Notes: generated by a model not told the origin, from the sequence alone. A stretch of 64,000 bases of DNA from UTCFX2 sp963788145 (GCA_963788145.1 CAWBFQ010000014.1:186001-250000), one strand, 5' to 3'; counted from the stretch's first letter, positions 26,106 through 35,223 are shown. Program-made: numbers and translations.

Positions 26106-26855
26106 ATGATCATATTATCTGTTGGCATGCCCCACGCCGGCTCCGGCTGGTATTACAATCTCACCAATGACTTAATGATGGCGAACGGCGCCCAAAACGC
26201 CCATCAAATCCGCCAACGTTTTCACCTGCAAAGCATTCTAACCGAGGTGAATTGTAATATTGGCGCTCTCACCCCCAGGCGTCTCGCCGCGGTGATGATC
26301 CCTTCTCTGTTGGGCAATACCTTCGTCATCAAAGCTCATTCCGCTCCCACACCTTTTGCCCGTCAGATCATCCGGCGCGGTTGGCTGAAACCTACATATA
26401 TCTATCGCGATCCGCGCGATGCCCTGCTCTCCGTGATGGAAAATGGTCGCCGGGCGCTTGAGCGCGGTCAACCGAACGCCTTTTCGCCCTGGGTTGAGTT
26501 TGATCAAGCCCTGGATTTCATGGTGAAATACTTGTATATTTGGGAAGCCTGGATGGAAGCGGATAAAAGACATCCATGCGAACAGGCTTTGCTTGTCCGC
26601 TACGAAGATTTGCTCTTAAATTACGACCATGAAGTCTCTCGCCTGGTTTCTTTCCTGGACCTGGAACTCCAACAACCCCAGAATCAGCAGGTGATTGAGC
26701 GCTATCGCCCTGAGCAGGCCCAAACAGATCAAAAAGGACTCCATTTTAGCCATGGAAAAATCGGGAGATTCAGGCAGAAGATGAACCCCCAAGAGCAAGA
26801 AGCGATGGCAGCGCGGTTATCGCCGCAACTCAACCGGATGGGTTATCCAATCTAA
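26106..26855 (+). CDS. Sulfotransferase family protein
   Basis: This 249-residue protein has the PAPS 5'-phosphosulfate-binding-like loop GMPHAGSGWYYNL at the N-terminus, KAHSAPTP, and the 3'-phosphate-binding strand and helix YIYRDPRDALLSVM with Arg and Ser as in Sulfotransfer_1. RYEDLLLNYDHEVSRLVSFL is another family hallmark, and HFSHGKIGRFRQKM resembles the C-terminal GxxGxW/R region. The frame is open upstream to 26016, but the ATG at 26106 sits directly at the family start and behind a -10 box. The acceptor may be a glycan or glycolipid; this is inferred from the nearby glycan genes. Confidence 0.8.
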   Translation: MIILSVGMPHAGSGWYYNLTNDLMMANGAQNAHQIRQRFHLQSILTEVNCNIGALTPRRLAAVMIPSLLGNTFVIKAHSAPTPFARQIIRRGWLKPTYIYRDPRDALLSVMENGRRALERGQPNAFSPWVEFDQALDFMVKYLYIWEAWMEADKRHPCEQALLVRYEDLLLNYDHEVSRLVSFLDLELQQPQNQQVIERYRPEQAQTDQKGLHFSHGKIGRFRQKMNPQEQEAMAARLSPQLNRMGYPI

Positions 26856-26904
26856 TGGATGGAACAAGCAATTATAAGAAAACACCCCAGAGCAAATCGG
26901 GGCA

Positions 26905-27420
26905 TCAATCGGGTGAGGGTTTTGCATATTGCAGGATCAGGTATTGAGCGATGATACCTAAAACAGTCAGGACCAGAAACATCGACGCCTGATCCAAGTT
27001 GCCAATGTGGATTGTGCGCAAGATGAACGTCGTGGCTGTCAAAGCGGAGATGACCAACAACGCAAAGTCAAATGAAAGCAGCAACAAAACAAACCCAATA
27101 ACGCCTCCAATAACGAAATAGAGCGGTGTAGCCCAATCTGCTTGCGCTCCCAATGCAACAGGCAAATTGTACACAAGGAAACCCCCGGCGATAAATCCTG
27201 CCAGGCGAGCCGCCCAGCGATGGAACAAAAATGCTGAAAAGATTCCCAGGGTTGCGAAAAGAAGAGAGACAAAGACGCTATTCCATTGCAGCACAAATAA
27301 TGTAAATCGCTCCGCAAAATAACCCCCAATCCAATAGGCGATGCTGCCCGTGAATAGCCAGTAAGCCGGGCGCCCGGTGATCAGCAACATAAAACCTATC
27401 CCCACATCAATGATACCCAT
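26905..27420 (-). CDS. DUF4203-like polytopic membrane protein
   Basis: This 171-residue protein has six or seven short hydrophobic helices with glycine-rich turns (LFHRWAARLAGFIAGGFLVY, PLYFVIGGVIGFVLLLLSFD), as in DUF4203/TM7S3-like proteins. No catalytic residues are visible. It is convergent with the sulfotransferase gene. A palindromic site (CCGAAAC-TG-GTTTCGG, 27426-27441) overlaps the region just before its ATG, and an AAAGGAG sequence lies about 20 bases upstream, unusually far for this start. Confidence 0.65.
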   Translation of the reverse strand: MGIIDVGIGFMLLITGRPAYWLFTGSIAYWIGGYFAERFTLFVLQWNSVFVSLLFATLGIFSAFLFHRWAARLAGFIAGGFLVYNLPVALGAQADWATPLYFVIGGVIGFVLLLLSFDFALLVISALTATTFILRTIHIGNLDQASMFLVLTVLGIIAQYLILQYAKPSPD

Positions 27421-27425
27421 CGCCG

Positions 27426-27441
27426 CCGAAACTGGTTTCGG
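27426..27441. promoter_or_regulatory. Palindromic operator-like site CGAAAY-N2-RTTTCG
   Basis: CCGAAAC, TG, GTTTCGG forms a 16-base palindrome with a two-base centre, immediately before the DUF4203-like gene. A second copy is at 27582-27597 and a related one at 26076-26087. Confidence 0.5.
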
Positions 27442-27505
27442 ACATCTCCTTTCGCTTGCTCGTCAAACCCTATTTCCAAATATACTATATTCTTTCTGAT
27501 TTGTC

Positions 27506-27534
27506 TTGTCAATTCTAAAAAAAAACGGCATAAT
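27506..27534 (+). promoter_or_regulatory. Promoter of the pan operon
   Basis: TTGTCA, exactly 17 bases and CATAAT match a housekeeping-sigma promoter. The expected start is at about 27541, right at the foot of the leader hairpin. Confidence 0.7.
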
Positions 27535-27540
27535 AGAGTA

Positions 27541-27600
27541 ACTGCCCAGATCTTGATGACTGGGACAGGCAGCGATGCCATCCGAAATGGATTTCGGGTT
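27541..27600 (+). ncRNA. Structured panB leader, candidate pan RNA motif
   Basis: The predicted transcript begins with a hairpin: CTGCC at 27542-27546 pairs with GGCAG at 27568-27572, with an inner CAG/CTG pairing and an unpaired ACA bulge. A short palindrome follows at 27582-27597 (CCGAAAT-GG-ATTTCGG). The pan RNA class (a hairpin with bulged adenosines upstream of panB/panC/panD, known in Chloroflexi, Firmicutes and Deltaproteobacteria) occurs at exactly this place. I cannot run a covariance search, so assignment to that class is tentative. Confidence 0.5.
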
Positions 27601-27667
27601 GGATAGGGTTGTTTTTACCAGAAAAAGCACATCTCATGTAAAGGCCTCTACCTGTTAAGGAGGTACC

Positions 27668-28579
27668 ATGTCCGCTATTCCTGCTCCCCAGATCTCTACA
27701 CCTGATCGACGCGTTAAAGTCACCACTCAGACGTTTCGCGCCAAAAAGCAAGCCGGCCAGGTAATCAGCGTGCTGACCGCCTATGATTACCCGTCCGCTC
27801 TTGCCATTGACCAGGCTGGTCTCGATGCGATCCTGATAGGCAATTCGCTCGGGATGGTCGTGCTGGGCTACCCGAGCACGCTTCCAGTCACCATGGAAGA
27901 TATGCTTCATCACTGCAAAGCGGTGGCTCGGGGTGCAAAATATCCGCTATTAATCGGCGATATGCCCTTTATGTCCTACCAGGTCTCGGTTCCCGAAGCC
28001 GTTCGCAACGCCGGGCGTTTCTTACAAGAAGCCGGTATGGATGCGGTCAAGTTGGAAGGAGGGCGCGCCCGGCTGGATGCTATCCTGGCGATCGTATCTG
28101 CTGGCATCCCGGTGATGGGTCATCTGGGTCTGACCCCCCAAAGTGTCAACCAGCTAGGCGGCTATCGCCCACAAGCACGTGAAGCGCAGGTTGCTTGCAG
28201 CCTGCTGGCCGACGCTTTGATCCTGCAACAGGCGGGCTGCTTCAGCCTCGTGCTCGAATCGATCCCTGCCCGTCTGGCGAAGTATATCTCCGAAAAGCTC
28301 GATATCCCCACCATCGGCATCGGTGCAGGAGATGGCTGCGATGGACAGGTGCTGGTCACCCACGATTTGCTGGGTTTATTCGAACGCTTCACACCCAAAT
28401 TTGTCAAGAAATACGCCAACCTGCACCAGGAAATGTCACAGGCGTTTTCTGCTTACAGGCTCGACGTGGAAGCGCGCCGTTTCCCGGCAGAACAACACAG
28501 CGTAGAGATGGCAGAATCGGAATGGCAAAAATTCATCGCCTGCACATCCGAGGCCGAAGAAGTGGGAAAAGGTGTCTGA
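27668..28579 (+). CDS. panB: 3-methyl-2-oxobutanoate hydroxymethyltransferase
   Basis: This 303-residue enzyme makes ketopantoate from 2-oxoisovalerate and methylene-tetrahydrofolate, the first committed step to pantothenate and CoA. Family motifs are SVLTAYDYPSALAIDQAG, DAILIGNSLGMVVLGYPSTL with the metal ligands, VKLEGG, VMGHLGLTPQSVNQLGGY and IPTIGIGAGDGCDGQVLV. A strong AAGGAGGT lies six bases before the ATG. It is first in the operon panB-panE-panC-coaX and overlaps panE by eight bases. Confidence 0.97.
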   Translation: MSAIPAPQISTPDRRVKVTTQTFRAKKQAGQVISVLTAYDYPSALAIDQAGLDAILIGNSLGMVVLGYPSTLPVTMEDMLHHCKAVARGAKYPLLIGDMPFMSYQVSVPEAVRNAGRFLQEAGMDAVKLEGGRARLDAILAIVSAGIPVMGHLGLTPQSVNQLGGYRPQAREAQVACSLLADALILQQAGCFSLVLESIPARLAKYISEKLDIPTIGIGAGDGCDGQVLVTHDLLGLFERFTPKFVKKYANLHQEMSQAFSAYRLDVEARRFPAEQHSVEMAESEWQKFIACTSEAEEVGKGV

Positions 28580-29552
28580 ATCCAGTGAAAAAATCTTGAT
28601 CATGGGAACAGGCGCGATGGCATGCCTGTTTGCCGCCCGTCTGTCGGCCAGCGGCGTCACACCGCTGATTTGGGGAACCTGGCAGGAAGGGCTGCAAGCC
28701 CTGCGTTCGGCAGGCGTGCGCATCTCAACGAGCGAGACGCTTCCGCCTAATGATCTCCTCTTCGCCACTGGCGGCGATGTCGGCGCGGAACTGGCTTTCC
28801 CGGTTCAGGTCATCTCTCATTCAAAACAATGTGATGGCGTGCGATATGCCTTGGTGCTGGTCAAATCCTGGCAGACTCAACGCGCTGCCCGTCAGCTTGC
28901 CGAGTGCCTGCATCCGCATGGCCTCGCCTTGACGCTTCAAAATGGCGCCGGGAATCTGGAAACCCTCGCCCAGGTATTGGGATCGAAAAGAGTCAGCCTG
29001 GGTGCGACAACAGTCGGGGCAACTCAACTCGGTCCTGGTCGCGTCCGCCCGGCGGGAGCCGGCGTGATCACCCTCAGCAGCGATCCTATTCTGACCCCAC
29101 TGGCGCAATTATTACGAGCCGCCGGATTTGTGGTTGAAACCGAAACGGACCCCACCGCGCTGCTTTGGGGCAAGCTGGTCATCAACGCGGCCATAAACCC
29201 GCTCAGCGCTTTGCTGCGGGTTCCAAATGGCGAACTGTTGCAGCGCGAATCGGCGCGATCCTTGCTGCACGCAATTGGGCGCGAAGCAGCCGCCGTCGCC
29301 GCAGCCCAAGGGATCCGGCTGCCCTATCCTGACCCGGTGATCGCAACCGAAACCATCGCCCGCAACACAGCAAATAACTACTCATCCATGCTGCAAGATG
29401 TCTTACGCGGCTCTCCAACCGAGATCGATGCCATTTGCGGAGCAATCGTCCAGGCGGGAGAAGCGAACGGCGTCCCGACCCCAACCATCCACACAATGTG
29501 GAATTTAGTGAAAGCGATCCGTCCAAATGAATCAAGTCAGCACCCTTTCTGA
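28572..29552 (+). CDS. panE: 2-dehydropantoate 2-reductase
   Basis: This 326-residue NADPH-dependent reductase has the nucleotide-binding ILIMGTGAMACLFAARL, VLVKSWQTQRAA, LTLQNGAGNLETLAQVLG, and the C-terminal catalytic Lys in WGKLVINAAINPLSAL, followed by SSMLQDVLRGSPTEIDAICG. It starts with GTG inside the end of panB and overlaps panC by 26 bases. It reduces ketopantoate to pantoate, which PanC uses. Confidence 0.93.
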   Translation: MSESSEKILIMGTGAMACLFAARLSASGVTPLIWGTWQEGLQALRSAGVRISTSETLPPNDLLFATGGDVGAELAFPVQVISHSKQCDGVRYALVLVKSWQTQRAARQLAECLHPHGLALTLQNGAGNLETLAQVLGSKRVSLGATTVGATQLGPGRVRPAGAGVITLSSDPILTPLAQLLRAAGFVVETETDPTALLWGKLVINAAINPLSALLRVPNGELLQRESARSLLHAIGREAAAVAAAQGIRLPYPDPVIATETIARNTANNYSSMLQDVLRGSPTEIDAICGAIVQAGEANGVPTPTIHTMWNLVKAIRPNESSQHPF

Positions 29553-30396
29553 ACTTAAGATCGCCCGCGGCAAGCTTGCCGGGCCAGTTGGGCTTGTCCC
29601 AACTATGGGCTATCTGCATGAGGGTCACATATCTCTTGTGCAGGCTGCCAAAAAAGAATGCGCCAGCATCGTGGTGAGTATCTTTGTCAACCCGACCCAG
29701 TTCGGACCGACTGAAGACCTGGGCAGCTACCCGCGCGATTTGGAACGCGACCTGTCCTTGCTCGCAAAGGAGGGCGTCGATCTGGTCTGGCATCCATCAA
29801 CAGATGTCATGTATCCAGATGGTTACCAGACCTGGATCACCGTGGAGCAGGTTGCTGCACCGCTGGAGGGTGGAATGCGGCCCGGTCATTTCCGTGGGGT
29901 AGCCACCGTAGTAGCCAAGCTATTCAATGCCGTCCAGCCTGATAAAGCCTATTTCGGGCAAAAGGACGCCCAGCAGGCTGCGGTCATCCGCCGGATGGTC
30001 CTGGACCTCAATTTCAATCTTGAAGTGGTAATCTGCCCAATCCGGCGCGAGGCAGATGGCCTGGCGATGTCCAGTCGAAATGTCTACTTGAACATCCAAG
30101 AGCGAGAAGCCGCCACAGTGCTGTCACATGCATTACAGGAGGCTAAGGCAGTCTACCAACGCAGCGATGATGCAAACATCATTGAAGCAGAAGATCTGCG
30201 CCAGGTCATGATCCGTACGATCCAGAGCGAACCATTAGCCCGTATGCAGTATGTCTCGTGCGCCGATCCAGACACCATGCAAGAACTCCAAGGCCCCCTG
30301 GCGCGAGCGGGAGAAGACAGCCGGATGCTACTCTCTATGGCGGTCTTTGTTGGCAAGACCAGGCTAATTGATAACCTGGTGATCGGAGGGGCATAA
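29527..30396 (+). CDS. panC: Pantoate-beta-alanine ligase
   Basis: This 289-residue enzyme activates pantoate with ATP and joins it to beta-alanine. Motifs are VPTMGYLHEGHISLV (HxGH-type ATP site), VSIFVNPTQFGPTEDLGSYP, RPGHFRGVATVVAKLFN, KAYFGQKDAQQAAVIRRMV and the KMSKS-like MSSRNVYL. Length and motifs are normal. It overlaps panE and lies one base before coaX. No panD is seen, so beta-alanine must be made by a gene elsewhere. Confidence 0.96.
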   Translation: MNQVSTLSELKIARGKLAGPVGLVPTMGYLHEGHISLVQAAKKECASIVVSIFVNPTQFGPTEDLGSYPRDLERDLSLLAKEGVDLVWHPSTDVMYPDGYQTWITVEQVAAPLEGGMRPGHFRGVATVVAKLFNAVQPDKAYFGQKDAQQAAVIRRMVLDLNFNLEVVICPIRREADGLAMSSRNVYLNIQEREAATVLSHALQEAKAVYQRSDDANIIEAEDLRQVMIRTIQSEPLARMQYVSCADPDTMQELQGPLARAGEDSRMLLSMAVFVGKTRLIDNLVIGGA

Positions 30397-30397
30397 G

Positions 30398-31163
30398 ATG
30401 CTGCTGGCAATTGATATTGGGAACACAAATCTCACCCTGGGGTTATACCAGGGCAATGAACTGGGGCCGCGCTGGCGTCTGGCAACTGTACACGACCGAA
30501 TGCCGGATGAATATGGTCTGCAATTCCTCGGGCTGCTGGCTCATGCGGGGGTCCTTGTCGATGATATCGACGGGATCTGCCTGGCATCCGTCGTGCCGCC
30601 TTTGACCGGTAAGGTAGTTGAAGCCTGTCAGGATTATTTGGAAGCACAGCCTTTGGTGATCGGCGCCGGCGTTAAAACCGGGGTTCGCATCCGTTATGAG
30701 GACCCGCGCGGTTGGGGCAGATCGCGTGGCAGATGCTGCTGCGGTCCAGGCCTTGTATGGTGGTCCAGCTTGCGTGGTAGATTTTGGAACAGCGACCACC
30801 TTCGATGGCATATCGAAAGAGGGAGATTATCTGGGTGGAGCGATCTCCCCTGGTATCGGGATAGCAGCCGAGGCTCTTTTCTTACGCACAGCCAAGCTGC
30901 CCAGAGTCGAATTACAGCGCCCGCCAACAGCCATCGGTCGAAACACCATTCACGCGATGCAGTCGGGTCTGCTGTTTGGATATACCGCGCTCGTGGAAGG
31001 GATGGTTGCCCGCTTTCGTACCGAGTTGGGTCCCGAGATGAAAGTGATTGCCACCGGAGGGCTGGCGGAAGTGGTTGCAAGAGAAACTGACGTCCTGCAG
31101 ATCATTGCCCCCTGGCTGACGCTGGATGGGCTGCGCATTATTTGGGAATTAAATAGCAATTAA
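30398..31163 (+). pseudogene. coaX: Type III pantothenate kinase (frameshifted)
   Basis: This is a CoaX-type ASKHA kinase that phosphorylates pantothenate. The first frame gives MLLAIDIGNTNLTLGLYQG through GVKTGVRIRYEDPR. The second gives VGADRVADAAAVQALYGG, ACVVDFGTATTFD and LGGAISPGIGI. The two parts join at about 30711 if two bases are restored (CCGCGCGG read as one CG unit longer), giving EDPR-A-VGADRV. As written, the protein would be a 230-residue truncated product. CoaX would be essential unless another pantothenate kinase exists, so a base-call error is likely. Confidence 0.88.
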
Positions 31164-31198
31164 AGACAAGTGGGTGTGGACAGAATTAAGGCATACCG

Positions 31199-31828
31199 AT
31201 GGAAACAAGAATCATAACGACTGAAGAGCCTCAGTCTATGATCCAGGCAGCCGAATGGATCAAGAATCAGCAACTGGTTGCGTTCCCAACCGATACGGTG
31301 TATGGATTGGGAGCGCTTATGAACAGCGCGCCAGCCATAGACCAACTCTACACCGTCAAAGGGCGAGAGGCAACCAAAGCGATTGCGATTCTGGTGGGTG
31401 ATGCAGCCGACCTGGCGGTCGTCGCCGCAGAAATGGGGCAAATGGCAGAGCTGTTGGCTTTACGCTTTTGGCCAGGTCCACTGACGATTATTGTCAATCG
31501 CCATCCAGACTTACCAGCTAATCTTTCACCCAGCCCAACCATCGGTGTGCGCATGCCCAATCACCCTGTCGCGCTAGGTCTGCTCCAGATCACCGGACCA
31601 TTGGCAGTCACTTCCGCCAATCTATCAGGCGCAACGAATACGACCACCGCTCAGGAAGTGGCAGACCAGCTTGGGGGGCGGATTGGATTGATTTTAGATG
31701 CGGGCAGAACTCCATCGAGCGGCATACCTTCCACTGTGGTCGATTGCACCGGCAGCATTCCAAAAATTCTGCGCGCCGGGCCAATATCCTCGGAGCAGAT
31801 TTTTACAGCTATTGACCTGCGACGTTAG
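31199..31828 (+). CDS. tsaC: L-threonylcarbamoyladenylate synthase (Sua5/YrdC/YciO family)
   Basis: This 209-residue protein makes threonylcarbamoyl-AMP for t6A37 in tRNAs that read ANN codons. Motifs are VAFPTDTVYGLGALMNS, KGREATKAIAILV, FWPGPLTIIV, IGVRMPNHPVA and VTSANLSGATNTTTA, with the conserved PSTVVDCTG near the end. It is the short TsaC/YrdC form without the Sua5 C-terminal domain. It follows coaX by 35 bases on the same strand and ends before a strong terminator. Confidence 0.9.
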   Translation: METRIITTEEPQSMIQAAEWIKNQQLVAFPTDTVYGLGALMNSAPAIDQLYTVKGREATKAIAILVGDAADLAVVAAEMGQMAELLALRFWPGPLTIIVNRHPDLPANLSPSPTIGVRMPNHPVALGLLQITGPLAVTSANLSGATNTTTAQEVADQLGGRIGLILDAGRTPSSGIPSTVVDCTGSIPKILRAGPISSEQIFTAIDLRR

Positions 31829-31923
31829 TATTGTCAAGCGCGTCTTCTCATTAGACCTTCAGCTAGTCTTCATATCAGCTTTAGCCAGATATGTAAAATA
31901 ATAAATGAATTCTCCTCACTCAA

Positions 31924-31972
31924 AAAAACCGCCCCCGAGAAGGAATGGCAAGCCGCACTCGAGGCGGTTTTT
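31924..31972. terminator. Bidirectional intrinsic terminator
   Basis: AAAAACCGCC and GGCGGTTTTT form the base of a hairpin between the convergent tsaC and histidine kinase genes. CCCGAG/CTCGAG add partial inner pairing. The kinase stop codon lies two bases away. Confidence 0.85.
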
Positions 31973-31973
31973 G

Positions 31974-34289
31974 TTATATATGAATGTTGCGTTCTTCTTG
32001 AAGGGCCGGTTTCTCAACCGGTCTGCATGGCAGGATCACATGGAATTGGCTGCCGGGATTCTTTTTCTCATCATAGCCGGGGCTTTCCACCCAGATTTTC
32101 CCTTGATGCGCCTCCACGATTCCGCGCGCGATTGAAAGCCCTAGACCAGGCCCGCCGCCCTTGAATTTGGTCCTCCCGGAGGAATGCTGTGCAACTTCAC
32201 CTCCTTGATAAAACTTCACAAAAACCAGATCACGATAGTCCGGATCGATCCCAATCCCGGTATCACTCACAACCACTTCTATGCCACCTTGCGGTAAATC
32301 TTTTCCATCCGGGAAGATGGTTCGACCTCGAACGGTAATCCTGCCGCCATCCGGGGTGTATTTAATCGCATTGATCAACAAATTTTGGAATACTTTTTTC
32401 AGCGCCGGGGAATCCGCCATGACTGGCGGCAGTTTCTCCAGCCCGCTGGTTTCAATGGTCAATTTGCGCTGGTTTGCATCCACTATCAGATCTTCACGAA
32501 TGATACGGATCAGGCTATGGATTGGAACCGGTTGCAGTTCCAGTTTCATCAAGCGGGTATCAATGCGGGCCATATCGAGCATGCTCTCGATAATCTTGTC
32601 CTGTCGTTGTATCCCTGCGCGTAAATTTGTGAGGACTTCCTGATAGTAAGGATTCTCTTGCAGTTCTGGCTCGTCAAGCAGCATCTGGCTCGCGCTGCTG
32701 ATCAGGTTGATTGGAGTGCGCAGTTCATGGGTGACAATGGAAAGGAAATCCGATTTGGCCTTGTCCAACCGCTCCAAATGATGGTTTGCCTGGTCCAGAG
32801 CCTGGTATGCATTGCGAAATTCCTCATTGAGTTTGATGAGACCTTCCACCAGGCGCGCGTTCTCTAGGGCGACGGCTGTTTGACCAGCCAGGGCGCTGAG
32901 AAAAGCCAGTTCCTGAGAAGTATAGGGCTTGGGCGAGCTTTTCGGACCCAGCGCCAGCAACCCAATCCATTGATTGTGAGACTGGATTGGAACAAAAACC
33001 TCGACCCCCAAACCCGACAACCATGCGCGTTCACCATTCAAAACCGGGGAGAGCTCCTCCGATCCACCCGACCGATCCAACCCGTACGGCTGAAATCCAG
33101 GCAATTTGATTAATTGGTCATATGGGATGGGTCGAGCCTCGGATCGAAAGAATTGGATCAGCGAGGTTTCAGAATGAAATCGGCAAGGGGCGGGCTCAAA
33201 GTCGCCCATACCTTTGACGCCACGCAGCACAACTGTTTCACTGCCATCTGCCTCTTTTTCCGTCTCAACCAGGAATAGATAACCGCGCCGAATTTCGAGC
33301 AGTTCACTGGCTGTGCCAACCGCTACTGTCGCCAACAAGTTAATATCTAGTGTATTGGTGATGCTCTGACTGTATTGGCGCAGCAAATTGGTCAAGGCTT
33401 CTTGCGAATTAGCCGGTCGCATACGAATACTTGTATGGACAAATTTCAGCAAGGGACGCACCAGCAGCGCCAGGATGACAGCGCCGAACAAGGCAATCCA
33501 AAATAAACCTGTATCAGGCCAACGTCGGGCTGCAAACCCGGCGGCAATCACAACCAGCAAATTCAGAGCGATTGACAAACCACCTGTAAGCCCCAAATCC
33601 AATCGGCGGCGAGAATTTTCATCGATGTCAGGCAAATGCGGCGAACCAATTAACAATCCGACCGCCAGCCCACCCATCCCGCGCAGGATATCCCCACCAG
33701 CCTGAAACCCTGTCCATAACAAACCATCTCCCATAACAACCAGGAATAAAGGTGCAAGCCAATAGATCACTTCATCGTTAAATAGAGGCAGCCGGCGCAG
33801 TTTTTTCACAGTGAGATAAACTGCGCCGCCCATGAAAATCCCCCAACCAGAAATCAGCAATGCCTTATCGAGAATTGATAACCCTGTTTGCCAACTCATC
33901 CCAAGAGTTAAGAGATCAACAAAAAGCCATCCAAGTAGCTGGACAACCACCACAAGCGTCAGCCAACCCGCCCCCAGCACAACCCATGTCCACCATTCGC
34001 CGTGCGGGCTCATCATTGATCTGGTCAAGCAGAAGAACAGAATACTCATCACAAGCAGGCCGAATGCTGCCGGTTCTACCAGAGGCGCGTCTTCACCCAA
34101 AGCGAAAAATCCGCCTCTCTCCAGCGCCATGCCAGCGCTCCAAAGGAATGACAGGGAAAGATAGACAATCGCCAACCGGGCCGAAATTGAGTCAATGCCG
34201 CGGCGCAAGCCAATGAAGATCGCCCCCAACGCGTAGATCGCCCCAGCCAGCAAAGCTGTAATAACGGTTGCGGCAGATATTTCTATCAC
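31974..34289 (-). CDS. Membrane sensor histidine kinase (TM region-GAF-HisKA-HATPase)
   Basis: This is a 771-residue sensor kinase. The first ~290 residues hold about eight TM helices. A GAF domain follows (residues ~310-480, with VAVGTASELLEIRRGYLFLV and FLSALAGQTAVALENARLV), then a coil. The HisKA domain has phospho-acceptor His521 in SIVTHELRTPINL. The HATPase domain has NLLINAIKYTPDGG, VVSDTGIGIDP and GPGLGLSIARGIVEAH. All kinase boxes are intact. No response regulator is adjacent, so it is an orphan kinase. The ligand is unknown; the membrane part resembles 7TM-type sensors. Confidence 0.9.
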   Translation of the reverse strand: MIEISAATVITALLAGAIYALGAIFIGLRRGIDSISARLAIVYLSLSFLWSAGMALERGGFFALGEDAPLVEPAAFGLLVMSILFFCLTRSMMSPHGEWWTWVVLGAGWLTLVVVVQLLGWLFVDLLTLGMSWQTGLSILDKALLISGWGIFMGGAVYLTVKKLRRLPLFNDEVIYWLAPLFLVVMGDGLLWTGFQAGGDILRGMGGLAVGLLIGSPHLPDIDENSRRRLDLGLTGGLSIALNLLVVIAAGFAARRWPDTGLFWIALFGAVILALLVRPLLKFVHTSIRMRPANSQEALTNLLRQYSQSITNTLDINLLATVAVGTASELLEIRRGYLFLVETEKEADGSETVVLRGVKGMGDFEPAPCRFHSETSLIQFFRSEARPIPYDQLIKLPGFQPYGLDRSGGSEELSPVLNGERAWLSGLGVEVFVPIQSHNQWIGLLALGPKSSPKPYTSQELAFLSALAGQTAVALENARLVEGLIKLNEEFRNAYQALDQANHHLERLDKAKSDFLSIVTHELRTPINLISSASQMLLDEPELQENPYYQEVLTNLRAGIQRQDKIIESMLDMARIDTRLMKLELQPVPIHSLIRIIREDLIVDANQRKLTIETSGLEKLPPVMADSPALKKVFQNLLINAIKYTPDGGRITVRGRTIFPDGKDLPQGGIEVVVSDTGIGIDPDYRDLVFVKFYQGGEVAQHSSGRTKFKGGGPGLGLSIARGIVEAHQGKIWVESPGYDEKKNPGSQFHVILPCRPVEKPALQEERNIHI

Positions 34290-34322
34290 TGTCGATAAAC
34301 CCTGTATCCTCCAGCTCGATTC

Positions 34323-35108
34323 CTAAGCATCAGAGCGGCTCTCCTGAAGGACAGACGAAGACTGCTCTTCGCTCAGACAGAACCTGCCTGCCAGGGCAGC
34401 CCCCACAATTCCAGCCTCGTTCAGCATTTTTGCGGTCACAATCTCACAAGGCAGATCGATATACTCGCAAAATTCAGAGTATTTTTTGCTGGTTCCGCCT
34501 CCTAAAACGATCAGGTCCGGTGAGAAAAGAAAATATAATGTGTTTAAATATTTGTTGAACCGCTTTCCCCATTTCTTCCATGAAAGTTTTTCTCTCTTAC
34601 GGGCCGCGTCCGAAGCGCGCAATTCGGCGTCCTGACCATCAATCTCAATATGACCTAACTCTGCGTTCGGCAAAAGATGTCCATTTGTGAACAGGGCTGT
34701 GCCCAACCCGGTCCCGATCGTGACAACCATCACGACCCCATCCCGTCCGCGCCCAACCCCAAAATGCATTTCTGCCAGCCCTGCCGCATCCGCATCATTG
34801 ACCACACATACCGGACAACCCGTTTTTTGGGCAATTTCATCCGCAGCATGAAATCCGATCCATTTCTTCGAGACGTTTGCAGCGGACAGCGTGACGCCAT
34901 TCTGCACCACCCCTGGATAACCGCAACCGATCGGACCGGACCATTTAAAACTCTGTACGATATCTGCGATGATATCGACCATCGGCCCTGGTCGGCCGCC
35001 CGCCGGGGTTGGCAGTCGGATTCGGGCAGCCAACATTTGGCCGGTCTCCGTGTCCACTGGGGCGCCTTTGATGCCCGATCCACCGATATCAATGCCCAAT
35101 ACTTTCAT
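34323..35108 (-). CDS. ppgK: Polyphosphate glucokinase (ROK family)
   Basis: This 261-residue ROK kinase has the phosphate loop VLGIDIGGSGIKGAPVD, VVNDADAAGLAEMHFG with the catalytic Asp, VVTIGTGLGTALF and the ELGHIE segment. It has no ROK zinc-binding Cys cluster, and KKWGKRFNKYLNTLYFLFSP is typical of the polyphosphate-dependent branch. It phosphorylates glucose using polyphosphate (and often ATP). It lies 33 bases downstream of nothing obvious on its own strand: the histidine kinase gene follows it by 33 bases, so the two may be co-transcribed. It is divergent from acs. Confidence 0.85.
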   Translation of the reverse strand: MKVLGIDIGGSGIKGAPVDTETGQMLAARIRLPTPAGGRPGPMVDIIADIVQSFKWSGPIGCGYPGVVQNGVTLSAANVSKKWIGFHAADEIAQKTGCPVCVVNDADAAGLAEMHFGVGRGRDGVVMVVTIGTGLGTALFTNGHLLPNAELGHIEIDGQDAELRASDAARKREKLSWKKWGKRFNKYLNTLYFLFSPDLIVLGGGTSKKYSEFCEYIDLPCEIVTAKMLNEAGIVGAALAGRFCLSEEQSSSVLQESRSDA

Positions 35109-35223
35109 CCTGACCTCCTGTTCAATCCGGTTTTCCTTCGCACCCTTTTCGCGAATTCGTTCTCAATACTGATTATATCCCTTTCAATGATTTCGACATA
35201 AAAAATCAACTCGAATCATTAGA

